Below are positions 54,695-63,047 of a stretch of DNA of 64,000 nt, piece after piece; the first letter of the stretch is position 1, and each line of letters opens with the position of its first letter. The notes under the pieces are model-generated. The model was not told the origin of the DNA, did not search any database, and saw only the letters and a list, made by a program, of their open reading frames with translations. Position numbers and translations under genes: made by a program. Location of the stretch: assembly GCA_963762735.1 (NCBI GenBank), contig CAVXMG010000003.1, positions 310,001 to 374,000 of the forward strand. Direction: 5' to 3'. The stretch comes from DASXKD01 sp963762735 (lineage in GTDB: Bacteria > Actinomycetota > Actinomycetes > Streptosporangiales > Streptosporangiaceae).

Positions 54695-57562
54695 ATGAAC
54701 GCAGTGGCCGAGAGGATCAGTCGCATGCCAGGCCCCGGTGAATCCGCACAGCAGCCCGCCCGCATCATCGGCCGGGAAGCCGGGCTTGCCAGGCTGCGCG
54801 GACTCGTGGATCCGGTCCCGCCGGCAAGCCAGGTGCTGCTCGTCACCGGTGAAGCAGGGATGGGCAAGACCGTGCTGCTGGCGGCCGCCGCCGGACGGGC
54901 ACGGTCGGCGGGCATGCGGGTACTGGCGGTCACCGGCCGGGAATCGGAGTCCAGACTCGCGTTCGCAGGGCTGCATCAGCTGCTGCGGCCGGTGCTGTCC
55001 AGCGCCGCCGACCTTCCCGGCCGACAGGCCCAGGCACTGACGGGGGCGCTGGGCCTGGCTGCGGATCCGGTTGCTCCCGACCCGCTGCTGACCGGGGTCG
55101 CCGTCCTTACCCTGCTCTCGGATCTGTCGGAACGGTCCCCGGTCCTGGTGGTCGCCGATGACGCCCACTGGCTGGACCGCAGCTCGCTGGAGGCGCTGGC
55201 CTTCGTCGGCAGCCGCCTGGACGCCGAGCGGGTCGTACTACTGGTGGGCGCCCGGGGGCAGGCCCCGCCCTCCGGCTTTGACCGGGGCTTCCCGGAGCTG
55301 CATCTTGAGCCGCTGTCAGCGGCAGACGCCGGCCTCCTGCTGGACGGGCAGCCTCGCCCTCCCCGCGGGCGGGCAAGGCTGCAGGTGCTCGCCCAAGCTG
55401 CCGGTAATCCCATGGCGCTGATCGAGCTGGCCAAGGTGATCGCGGACGATCCCGCCGCCAGCCGACGGTGGGCCGCCGAGCCGCTGCCCCTGACTGACCG
55501 GCTGAGCGCCGTCCTCACCTCCCGGTTCGCTGCCCTGCCCGAGCAGGCGCAAGCCGCGCTGCTGCTGGCGGCCGTGGCCGACGGCCCGGACCTGCGCGTA
55601 GCCGCTAGCCACGGCGCCGGGCCAGATGCGCGGGCGCTGACGCCGGCCGAGCAGCTGGGCCTGGTCAAGGTGAACAGGACCGGGCTGCAGTTCTCCCATC
55701 CCCTCGTCCGCTCCGCCATCTACCACTCCGCGCCCTTCGCGCAGCGTGCCGCCGCGCACCGCCAGCTCGCCGGGGCCCTGCGCGATCAGCCAGACCGGCG
55801 AGCCTGGCACCTGGCCGCCGCGGCCCTGCAACCGGACGAGCACGTGGCTTCGCTGCTGGAGGCCACAGCTGCCCAGGCGCAACACCGCGGCGGTGCGGCC
55901 GCCGCCGCGCTGGCGATGGAACGCGCGGCCGAACTCAGCCCCGACCGCGCAGATCAGGCACGCAGGCTGGTAGCCGCCGCTTCGGCCGCCGTTCCCACCG
56001 GCCAGGGGGACTGGGTGCAGGAGCTCGCCAGGCGCGCCCTGGCGGTCACGGTGGACCCGGAACTGCGGCTGACGGCCCGCCACGACGCCGCGTGGGCGCT
56101 GGCCTGGTCAGGGCGGCGCACCGCCGCGCTGTCAGCGCTCATCTCCGTCGCCGAAGAGGCATCGCGTGACCTGCCGGCCCTCGCCTGGGACGCGCTCGGG
56201 AGTGCAGCCACCGTCGCCTACCAGTCCGGAATGCCCGCCAGCCGCCAGGCCGTCAGCCGCACCCTCGGCCTGCTGGAACGCCAGGGTCCGCCGCCCCCCG
56301 GCCGGGCCCCGGGCATTGATGTCAACGTGCTGAGACTCTGGATACGCGCCAGCGCCGACCCGATCGGCAGCAGAAACCAGCTCCTCCCGTACCTGCGCAA
56401 CATCGTCGGCTCGCCCATAGAAGAGCCCTCTTTGTGGCGAGTAGCTTCCACCGCATGGCTCCTGGACGAATCCGACCTGGCGATCAGCTTGCTGCAAGAC
56501 GCCATGCAGCGGCTCCGGGCTCCCGGCGTGCGGGGTACCAGCGGCGGGAGCCTGACCGTGCTGGGGTGGGCATACATCGACACGGGGCGCTGGGACGAGG
56601 CGCTGGAAGTTGCCGCCGAGGCCGCGGGCATCGCCGAGGCGAACCACATGGAAATCATTGCCGCGTCCGCTGACGTGATCACCGCCACCGTCCTCGCCAT
56701 GCGCGCCGACTCCGGCGCGGCCCGCAGGCACGCCGACAGGGCGCTCGCCACCGTCGATCCGGCCGAATACGGACTGATAGCCGCCCGGGCCCGGCGTGCC
56801 CGCGGCGTCGCGGCTCTCGCCGACGGCAGCTACCTCCTCGCGTTCACCCAGCTCCGCGGGCTGTTCAACGACGACGGCACGCCTCTGCACAACTACGCCT
56901 CCTACCTGGGCGTGGCAGATCTCGCCGCCGCCGCGGTGCGCGCCGACCGGCGGATGGAAGGACACGATGTCATCGAGCACGCACTCAGCCACCTCAACGG
57001 CATGGCCTCTCCCCGGCTCGAGCAGCTCATCGCCCGGGCCCGCGGCATCCTCGCCGGCCCAGCCAAGTCAGAAGCCCATTTCGACAAGGCGCTCGCCGAC
57101 CCCGCCGGGGACCAGTGGCCATTCGAGCGGGCACAGCTTCGCCTCGACCACGCCGAATGGCTCCGGCGGCGCCGCCGGATCAACGACGCCAAACCCGTAC
57201 TGACCGAGGCCCTGGGAACCTTCCGGCGACTAGGCGCCCGGTCATGGGCGCAGCGCACCGAGGCAGAACTCAGAGCGTGCGGGGTGGCTGTCGCTGGCGC
57301 GCCCGGCGACCGCGATGCCCTGGGGGAGCTGACCCCCCAGCAGCGCCAGATCGTCCGCCTGGCCAGCGAGGGGCTGACCGACCGCGAGATCGGCGACCGG
57401 CTCTTCCTCTCACCGCGCACGGTCAGCTCGCACCTGTACCGGTCCTACCCCAAGCTCGGGGTAGCCAGCCGCCACCAGCTACGCGACGTGGTCGCCCGGG
57501 CCGGCACGCCAGCCATAGCACCCGAAGGCACCGAAGCGGGACTCTTCGGTAAGTCCCTGTAG
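54695..57562 (+). CDS. LuxR-family ATP-binding (LAL) transcriptional regulator
   Basis: 955 intact residues from ATG 54695 (an in-frame extension reaches 54557). Seen: ARIIGREAGLARLRGLVDPV, Walker A LLVTGEAGMGKTVLLAAAA, Walker B PVLVVADDAHWLDRSSLEAL, the NB-ARC-like AGNPMALIELAKVI, a long TPR-like helical array, and a C-terminal LuxR HTH LTPQQRQIVRLASEGLTDRE with LFLSPRTVSSHLYRSYPKLG. It is the only large regulator in the window with no frame break. Likely targets are the adjacent hydrolase genes on either side: the haloperoxidase-like gene (divergent) and the HGAW hydrolase 209 bp downstream. That relationship is inferred. Confidence 0.92.
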   Translation: MNAVAERISRMPGPGESAQQPARIIGREAGLARLRGLVDPVPPASQVLLVTGEAGMGKTVLLAAAAGRARSAGMRVLAVTGRESESRLAFAGLHQLLRPVLSSAADLPGRQAQALTGALGLAADPVAPDPLLTGVAVLTLLSDLSERSPVLVVADDAHWLDRSSLEALAFVGSRLDAERVVLLVGARGQAPPSGFDRGFPELHLEPLSAADAGLLLDGQPRPPRGRARLQVLAQAAGNPMALIELAKVIADDPAASRRWAAEPLPLTDRLSAVLTSRFAALPEQAQAALLLAAVADGPDLRVAASHGAGPDARALTPAEQLGLVKVNRTGLQFSHPLVRSAIYHSAPFAQRAAAHRQLAGALRDQPDRRAWHLAAAALQPDEHVASLLEATAAQAQHRGGAAAAALAMERAAELSPDRADQARRLVAAASAAVPTGQGDWVQELARRALAVTVDPELRLTARHDAAWALAWSGRRTAALSALISVAEEASRDLPALAWDALGSAATVAYQSGMPASRQAVSRTLGLLERQGPPPPGRAPGIDVNVLRLWIRASADPIGSRNQLLPYLRNIVGSPIEEPSLWRVASTAWLLDESDLAISLLQDAMQRLRAPGVRGTSGGSLTVLGWAYIDTGRWDEALEVAAEAAGIAEANHMEIIAASADVITATVLAMRADSGAARRHADRALATVDPAEYGLIAARARRARGVAALADGSYLLAFTQLRGLFNDDGTPLHNYASYLGVADLAAAAVRADRRMEGHDVIEHALSHLNGMASPRLEQLIARARGILAGPAKSEAHFDKALADPAGDQWPFERAQLRLDHAEWLRRRRRINDAKPVLTEALGTFRRLGARSWAQRTEAELRACGVAVAGAPGDRDALGELTPQQRQIVRLASEGLTDREIGDRLFLSPRTVSSHLYRSYPKLGVASRHQLRDVVARAGTPAIAPEGTEAGLFGKSL

Positions 57563-57771
57563 CTCGTTTCCCCGGACCCGGCAAGCGCGCCCGCCCGCGG
57601 CCGTTGCCCGGTTCCGCGATCTGGGCGCGTGCGGCGCCGATGAGTCCGGCGCCGGTGTTCGCGTGCCCGCGCAACAGGCATCCGCAAATGTGCAGTAGTC
57701 GCTGCGGATACCCCGGCCGCTGCCTCGCGCCGCAAGATGGCGACAAGACACGACCACGAAGGGACCCCGAG

Positions 57772-58472
57772 ATGAACGGCCGACCGAACATCGTTCTCGT
57801 CCACGGCGCATGGGCCGATGGCTCCAGTTGGAGCGCAGTCATCGAGCGCCTGCAGGCCGACGGCTACCACGTCACCGCACCCCAGTTCCCATTGACCGCG
57901 CTGGCCGGCGACGTCGCCCGGCTGCGCCAGGTGCTGGATCTCCAGGACGGCCCTGCCATCGTCGCCGGGCACTCCTACGGCGGCCAGATCATGACCGCCC
58001 TGGGCCCGGACGCCCCGAACGTCGCCGGCCTGGTCTACATCGCCGCGTTCGGCCTGGACCAGGGCGAATCGCTGGGCGGGCTGTTGTCGCAGGGACCGCC
58101 GACCCCGGCACTGGCGCACCTGATCACCGACACGCAGGGCTTCGGCTGGCTCTCCGAAGACGACTTCGTCAACCATTTCGCCGCCGACGTCGACCCGGTC
58201 AAGGCAAAGGTGATGTACGCCGTGCAACAGCCTCTGGCCACGTCCATATTCGCGGACGTGATGGGCGTCCCGGCCTGGAAAACGCTGCCGTCCTGGTACC
58301 TGGTCGCCGCCGACGACCAGGCGATCCCCCCGATGCCGAGCGGCAGTTCGCCGCCCGCATGGGCGCCACCACCATCGAGATCCCCTCCAGCCACGTCCCG
58401 ATGGTCTCCCACCCCGCTGACGTGGCACGGCTCATCAAGACGGCAGCCGAAACCGTGCCTGCTACGAGCTAG
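57772..58472 (+). CDS. Alpha/beta hydrolase, frame-broken
   Basis: ATG 57772 begins NGRPNIVLVHGAWADGSSWS. Nucleophile elbow AIVAGHSYGGQIMTALGPD, GLVYIAAFGLDQGESLGG, acid in YLVAADDQAIPP, and after a one-base loss in a C6 run (near 58,326) the C-terminus QFAARMGATTIEIPSSHVPM with the His in SSHVPMVSHP, ending at 58472. It is cytosolic, unlike its relative at 52711-53561. The adjacent LAL regulator may control it. The C6 run is a clear example of the homopolymer indels in this window. Confidence 0.88.
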
Positions 58473-58658
58473 ACCGCGCGCCCGGGACTAGGTGGCCCCC
58501 CGGAAGCGAGGGCCGCTGTCCCGGGCTTACGCTCCGCCCAAGCCCAGTGCGGGAGGGACATCGTGTGCGGGCGAAGAATCCCGGTGAGCGGCTCTCCGTG
58601 CCCTTCCCCGTTCGAAGGCGCCCCCCCGGGCCACCGCCCATAGACAGGAGGAACCGGC

Positions 58659-59294
58659 ATGAACCGAACCCACTCCCTGACCCGCCGCCTGCCGGCGTCG
58701 GCCTCGGGCAAGCTGGCCACTGGGGCCGCTGCACTGGCCGTTGCCGTCGTGGCGGCGGCAGGCGTGACCACCGCCGCTGGCTCGACCACGCCCCAGGTCA
58801 CCTCGTCGTTCTCGTTCAAGCTGGTGCCCGCCGCGGGCATCGCCGCATGCTTGCCCAAGGCGTCGGGGCACGTGACCATCACCACCGGGTCGCTCAACGA
58901 CACGATGGTGGTCACCGTGACGGGCATGCCCGCCAAGGCCGGCTTTGACCTGTTCGTCATCCAGCAGCCGGCCAAGCCGTTTGGCATCTCGTGGTACCAG
59001 ACCGACATCCAGGCCAACAGCAGCGGCACTGGCAGTGCCACGGTGCGTGGCGTGTTCGACTCCGAGACCTTCTCGGTGTCACCGGGCGGCACCACCACGT
59101 TCGCGCCCACCCACCAGTACCACCTGGGCCTGTGGTTCAACGATCCCAACGTCCCGTTCAACCTCGGCTGCGAGCCGGGCGCCACGTCACCGACCATCAC
59201 CCCCTTCAACGGTGAACAGAACGCGGGCATCCAGGCGCTGAACACCTCGAACTTCCCCACAGCCGCGGGACCGCTATCGCACGTCCACCGCTGA
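58659..59294 (+). CDS. Secreted hypothetical protein
   Basis: 211 intact codons; ATG 58659 follows AGGAGGAACCGGC. Signal peptide GAAALAVAVVAAAGVTTAAG. The mature domain has VTSSFSFKLVPAAGIAACLP, VTITTGSLNDTMVVTVTGMP, FGISWYQTDIQANSSGTGSA, VFDSETFSVSPGGTTTFAPT and YHLGLWFNDPNVPFNLGCEP, a beta-sandwich-like pattern with two Cys (ACLP and GCEP) that could form one disulfide. No family recognised. Monocistronic. Confidence 0.75.
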   Translation: MNRTHSLTRRLPASASGKLATGAAALAVAVVAAAGVTTAAGSTTPQVTSSFSFKLVPAAGIAACLPKASGHVTITTGSLNDTMVVTVTGMPAKAGFDLFVIQQPAKPFGISWYQTDIQANSSGTGSATVRGVFDSETFSVSPGGTTTFAPTHQYHLGLWFNDPNVPFNLGCEPGATSPTITPFNGEQNAGIQALNTSNFPTAAGPLSHVHR

Positions 59295-59350
59295 CGCACG
59301 GCTGACACGTGGCGGTGGGGCCGCGCGCCCCACCGCCGTCGGGTCGTCGA

Positions 59351-59917
59351 TCAGGGGCGGTCGTCGTCCCCTGGCTCGAGGAGCCTGCCATTCTTCGACA
59401 GGTCCGGGTCGGTGCATGCGGAGAGGTTGAAGCAGCAGGGCCGTCTCTTCCCGCTCTTCATCTTCGAGATGCTCACGTCGACCCGTCGTCTGCGCGTGCC
59501 AGGGTTCTTCGTGGCGTTGACCCAACGCGCCCATTCCCAGCGCGCCATCGGGGTGATCTCGGTCCACAGGTTCTGGATCTTCTGCGGGGCAGCTGCCAGA
59601 GCTGTCGCGAGATCCTGGGGCACGCTCGGCTCTGGCCAATCCTTGGTCACCTCGATGTCGAGCGTCGCAGTGTCACCCGCGCTGATGCCAGCAGCGTGTT
59701 GCAGCGTGTCCTCGACCCTCATCCAGTGGCCAAGATTTCCGTCTGGTTCGAGCACCGTCTGGAACTCGACGTCGTTTATCGTTCCGTGGACGGCCACCTG
59801 TCCGCGCGAGGGCAGGCCCTTGCTCGCCGTCTGAGGCAACCGCAACACAGTCGACGTGTCGATCGTGGAGAGCGTGGCGTCGAAGCGAATGGTCGCTCCC
59901 TCTGTGCGCTGAGTCAC
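59351..59917 (-). CDS. DUF1905/YdeI-like protein
   Basis: 188 intact codons. N-terminal DUF1905-type domain (IRFDATLSTIDTSTVLRLPQ; VAVHGTINDVEFQTVLEPDG) and a C-terminal YdeI/OmpD-like region (VPQDLATALAAAPQKIQNLW; WARWVNATKNPGTRRRRVDV; ISKMKSGKRRPCCFNLSACT). YdeI-type proteins are small, widespread and linked to peptide or stress tolerance, but their chemistry is unknown. It converges on the secreted protein gene and diverges from the methyltransferase at 59982. Confidence 0.8.
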   Translation of the reverse strand: MTQRTEGATIRFDATLSTIDTSTVLRLPQTASKGLPSRGQVAVHGTINDVEFQTVLEPDGNLGHWMRVEDTLQHAAGISAGDTATLDIEVTKDWPEPSVPQDLATALAAAPQKIQNLWTEITPMARWEWARWVNATKNPGTRRRRVDVSISKMKSGKRRPCCFNLSACTDPDLSKNGRLLEPGDDDRP

Positions 59918-59981
59918 CGCTGTCCCTCAGCTTATCCTGGGGCTGAGGGCCTGTCTGGCGTCGGGGAAGTAGCCTTGGCCG

Positions 59982-60920
59982 GTGTTCTCGCCTCGGGGCC
60001 CGTCTTTGCGTGAACTGGCGATGCAGGCGCTGTCCTCGGTTGAGGGCGGCTACGACCTGCTTGCTCCGAAGTTCGACCACACGCCTTTTCGCACCCCCGA
60101 TGGCGTGCTTGAGGCGACCGCGGACGCGTTGCGCCCGCTCGGCCCGTTCGGCCGGGGATTGGACGTGTGCTGCGGCACCGGCGCGGGCATGCGGGTCCTC
60201 AAATCCCAGTGCCAAGAACGGGTCATAGGCGTCGACTTCAGCACTGGCATGCTGGCGCAGGCGCGCGGTGCGCACCCGGGCGCCGAGTGGGTACGGGCCG
60301 ACGTCCGGGCCCTGCCCTTCGCCGAGGCCTTCGACCTGGCGGTCAGTTTCGGAGCGCTCGGGCACTTCCTGCCCGCCCAACGGCCCGCGCTGTTCGCCGG
60401 CGTGTGGCGCGCGCTGCGCCCTGGCGGGGTTTTCGCCTTCCCGATCGGTGCGCCGCAGCCCATCACCTCAGGCTGGTACTGGGCACTGCTCGGGTTCGAC
60501 CTGGCCATGCGGGTCCGCAACGCGCTGTGGCGTCCCCCGTTCGTCATGTACTACCGCACCTGCCTGCTGCACGCGGTCCGCAACGACCTGACAGCATCCG
60601 GATTCACGGTGACGACAGTCCCCTTGACGGCTCTGGGCCGACGCGAGAACGGCAGCCCGCGATACGGGCTTGTCCTCGCGCGCAAACCGAGACGGCCAGC
60701 CACGCCGGTGCGCCAGATCGCACACATAGATCACCCCTTGTTACGAACGGGGTCAATCACGAGCCGATCTGGGTCAAGGCGGATCAGAACGGCTCGGTGC
60801 TCGCGGGCTGGGATCCCAGTGCGGCGCGCATCTTGGTCACGAGCCTCTCGAACATCGGGTAGGCGGCCGTCCCCCCGAGGGCGTCGATCGTCGGCTGCCA
60901 CAGGTCCCACCGGTCGATGA
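59982..60920 (+). CDS. Class I SAM-dependent methyltransferase
   Basis: GTG 59982. Seen: EGGYDLLAPKFDHTPFRTPD, motif I GRGLDVCCGTGAGMRVLKSQ, VIGVDFSTGMLAQARGAHPG, FDLAVSFGALGHFLPAQRPA and LRPGGVFAFPIGAPQ. The fold is complete by about 60,690 (YGLVLARKP), so the last 75 or so residues, which run antisense into the DUF4760 gene, are probably an extension after a lost stop. Acceptor unknown; WYWALLGFDLAMRVRNALWR hints at a hydrophobic substrate. Overlap with the next gene is 137 nt on opposite strands. Confidence 0.8.
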   Translation: MFSPRGPSLRELAMQALSSVEGGYDLLAPKFDHTPFRTPDGVLEATADALRPLGPFGRGLDVCCGTGAGMRVLKSQCQERVIGVDFSTGMLAQARGAHPGAEWVRADVRALPFAEAFDLAVSFGALGHFLPAQRPALFAGVWRALRPGGVFAFPIGAPQPITSGWYWALLGFDLAMRVRNALWRPPFVMYYRTCLLHAVRNDLTASGFTVTTVPLTALGRRENGSPRYGLVLARKPRRPATPVRQIAHIDHPLLRTGSITSRSGSRRIRTARCSRAGIPVRRASWSRASRTSGRRPSPRGRRSSAATGPTGR

Positions 60921-61290
60921 GGCGGCGGCCGAGCAGCGTCCGGATCAGCTCGAAGTCGAAGCCACCGTGCTTCTCGAGCGCCCCGAGTTGCTCAAAGTAG
61001 TCGAGCTCCCGGTAAAGGACATACGCGTCGGCGGAGTTCTCGGCGATGAAGAGCGTCATGGCATCCCGCAAAGCCTCTGGCGTCTCGAACTCAGCCACGA
61101 GGCGACGCGTCTCCACCATCGGGCCTTCGCTCCAGCGCCGGAAGAACTCGACTGCCATCACAGCCTGACGGCCGATACGGGCTTCACGGGCTTGTTGGCC
61201 TGCGAAGATCACTGCACCGATCGCGCTCAGCAGCCCGATGGCGCTTACCGCGGTCGCGATCGCCGTGACCTGCTCCGCCCAGTTCGGCAT
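60784..61290 (-). CDS. DUF4760-like membrane-anchored protein
   Basis: 168 residues from ATG 61290 (NWAEQVTAIATAVSAIGLLS); the longer frame to 61353 lacks support. One N-terminal membrane segment (AIATAVSAIGLLSAIGAVIF), then QQAREARIGRQAVMAVEFFR, the DUF4760 start, and a helical domain (SADAYVLYRELDYFEQLGAL; GGFDFELIRTLLGRRLIDRW). No known function. Occurs alone here, next to a large conserved protein of unknown role. Confidence 0.7.
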   Translation of the reverse strand: MPNWAEQVTAIATAVSAIGLLSAIGAVIFAGQQAREARIGRQAVMAVEFFRRWSEGPMVETRRLVAEFETPEALRDAMTLFIAENSADAYVLYRELDYFEQLGALEKHGGFDFELIRTLLGRRLIDRWDLWQPTIDALGGTAAYPMFERLVTKMRAALGSQPASTEPF

Positions 61291-61407
61291 GGACCGGCCT
61301 CCCATCAAATGCTGCATTCCATCTGACCCGCCGCGCCCGGGCAAACCCGTCACTGACCGTGATGACGTCGACTGGCGTAGCGCTGAGGGCCTGGTGCCGC
61401 CGGGCTG

Positions 61408-62838
61408 TCAGTCCCTGCCCGGCTTGACATAGCCGAAGAACGCGCGGCGTTTGATGAGTTCGGCGACTTCAGGGGGGACCATGCTTTCCCAGGAGTCGTC
61501 GTGCGCGGCTATCCTCCGCAATACATCGCGGCTGAAGATCGGCAGGAACTCGGGCCGGTAGTTGCCGAGGTGGACGAAGCTGCCCCGCCCGGCGAGGTAG
61601 TCATACAGCGGCTGCAGCTCTGACCGGACCTTGATGTCGTTCACGGTCTTCAGCTCGTCCGCTGGCGAGGGCTGAACGGGGTAGACGTAGAGCTTCAGGT
61701 CGTTCTTGAACAACCGCCCGAAGCTTTCCAGGATCCCGCCGGGAAGCTGGGCATGATTCTTCTCGTCGAACAGGTCGATCAGGCTCGGTACCCCCATGAC
61801 GATGCCGATCCGCTCGCTGGTCCGCTCGGCGATATAGGCGGCCAGGCGGTAATAGTCGAAGTAGTCGGTGATCAGCACGGTCATGCCGCACGCCGCGAGC
61901 AGCTCGGCGCGGGCGAGGAAGTCGCGCCGGTCCACATCGGCCCCGCCCGCGAGCAGGTTGCGCATCGTGATCTCGGTGAGCGTCAGCACGGGCTTGCCCG
62001 CGACAGCCGGATCTGCGGAGAACCTGGCCCTGGCCGTCTCGAGCATGTCGAGGTTCACGTGCGTCGGCGGCCGGAAACTACCCCGCTCTACCAGGATTGC
62101 CTTCTTGCGCAGCACCTCGCTCGGCTGCAGCACCTCACGGTCGGGCCCAAACATCGCCACGCCGCTGAGCCCGAGCTGCACGAGCTTGAGCGCCATCAGC
62201 CTGTTGTCCACGCGGCGGAACTCGATGCCGCGGAACTGGATCATGTCAATCTCGATGCGGCCCGTGGTGAGACGGTCGAGGAGGCTCTCGATGAGCTTGT
62301 CCGGCTCGTGGTGCTGGAAGAACGCCCCGTACAGCAGGTTCACCCCGACGATTCCGAGCGCCTCCTGCTGCAGCCAGGCCTCGACATCAAGCATCCGGAC
62401 ATGCATGACGATCTGGCTCGGCTCATCGTGCGGCTGGGCCTGGAACTTCACGCCCATCCAGCCGTGGCACTCATTGCCACCGCGGTAACTGCGCGCCACC
62501 ACCGTATCGGCGAACGCGAAGAAGCAGTTTTCGTCACCGCGCTCCTCGCCAAGCCGCTCGACGTTGAGCTGGAATTCCTTGTCGAGCATGCCCTGGAGTC
62601 GCCCGGCGGACACATACCTGTCCGCCTTCCCATACACAGCGTCGCTGACAGCCATGTCATAAGCGGAGATCGACTTCGCGACGGTACCAGCCGCGCCGCC
62701 CACCCGGAAAAACCAGCGCACTACCTCCTGGCCGGCCCCGATCTCGGCGATCGTTCCGTACCAGCGCGGATCAAGGTTGATACGCAGCGCCTTCTGGTGC
62801 GTGTCAGCCTGCTGGGCGCCGGCGATAAGCTCAGTCAT
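61408..62838 (-). CDS. Large conserved protein of unknown function
   Basis: 476 intact codons. N-terminal IAEIGAGQEVVRWFFRVGGA and AGTVAKSISAYDMAVSDAVY, then ENCFFAFADTVVARSYRGGN, ECHGWMGVKFQAQPHDEPSQ, VRMLDVEAWLQQEALGIVGV, RLMALKLVQLGLSGVAMFGP, GSFRPPTHVNLDMLETARAR and a C-terminal GGILESFGRLFKNDLKLYVY with LPIFSRDVLRRIAAHDDSWE. I recall a widespread family of exactly this sequence (about 480 residues) annotated variously as TonB-dependent receptor or nucleotidyltransferase, without experiment; both labels look unsupported here. No signal peptide or membrane segment. It diverges from zwf with a 210-bp gap. Confidence 0.7.
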   Translation of the reverse strand: MTELIAGAQQADTHQKALRINLDPRWYGTIAEIGAGQEVVRWFFRVGGAAGTVAKSISAYDMAVSDAVYGKADRYVSAGRLQGMLDKEFQLNVERLGEERGDENCFFAFADTVVARSYRGGNECHGWMGVKFQAQPHDEPSQIVMHVRMLDVEAWLQQEALGIVGVNLLYGAFFQHHEPDKLIESLLDRLTTGRIEIDMIQFRGIEFRRVDNRLMALKLVQLGLSGVAMFGPDREVLQPSEVLRKKAILVERGSFRPPTHVNLDMLETARARFSADPAVAGKPVLTLTEITMRNLLAGGADVDRRDFLARAELLAACGMTVLITDYFDYYRLAAYIAERTSERIGIVMGVPSLIDLFDEKNHAQLPGGILESFGRLFKNDLKLYVYPVQPSPADELKTVNDIKVRSELQPLYDYLAGRGSFVHLGNYRPEFLPIFSRDVLRRIAAHDDSWESMVPPEVAELIKRRAFFGYVKPGRD

Positions 62839-63047
62839 CCGTCTCCCGCCCGCCCACCCGGCTCACTGCGGCCTGCCCCAGGTGGCGGCCCGGCAAGACC
62901 ATCTCAACCGCTTGGGATTCTACTAATTTCTTCGCATCCGCCGCCAGAGTCACTCCTTCTAACGGGGCCAGCTGGTCCTGCCGGCGATCGAAACGCAGCG
63001 GTAGCCAGGTACCGCCCGCGGGAAAGGCGGACACGTAGGTTGGATGC

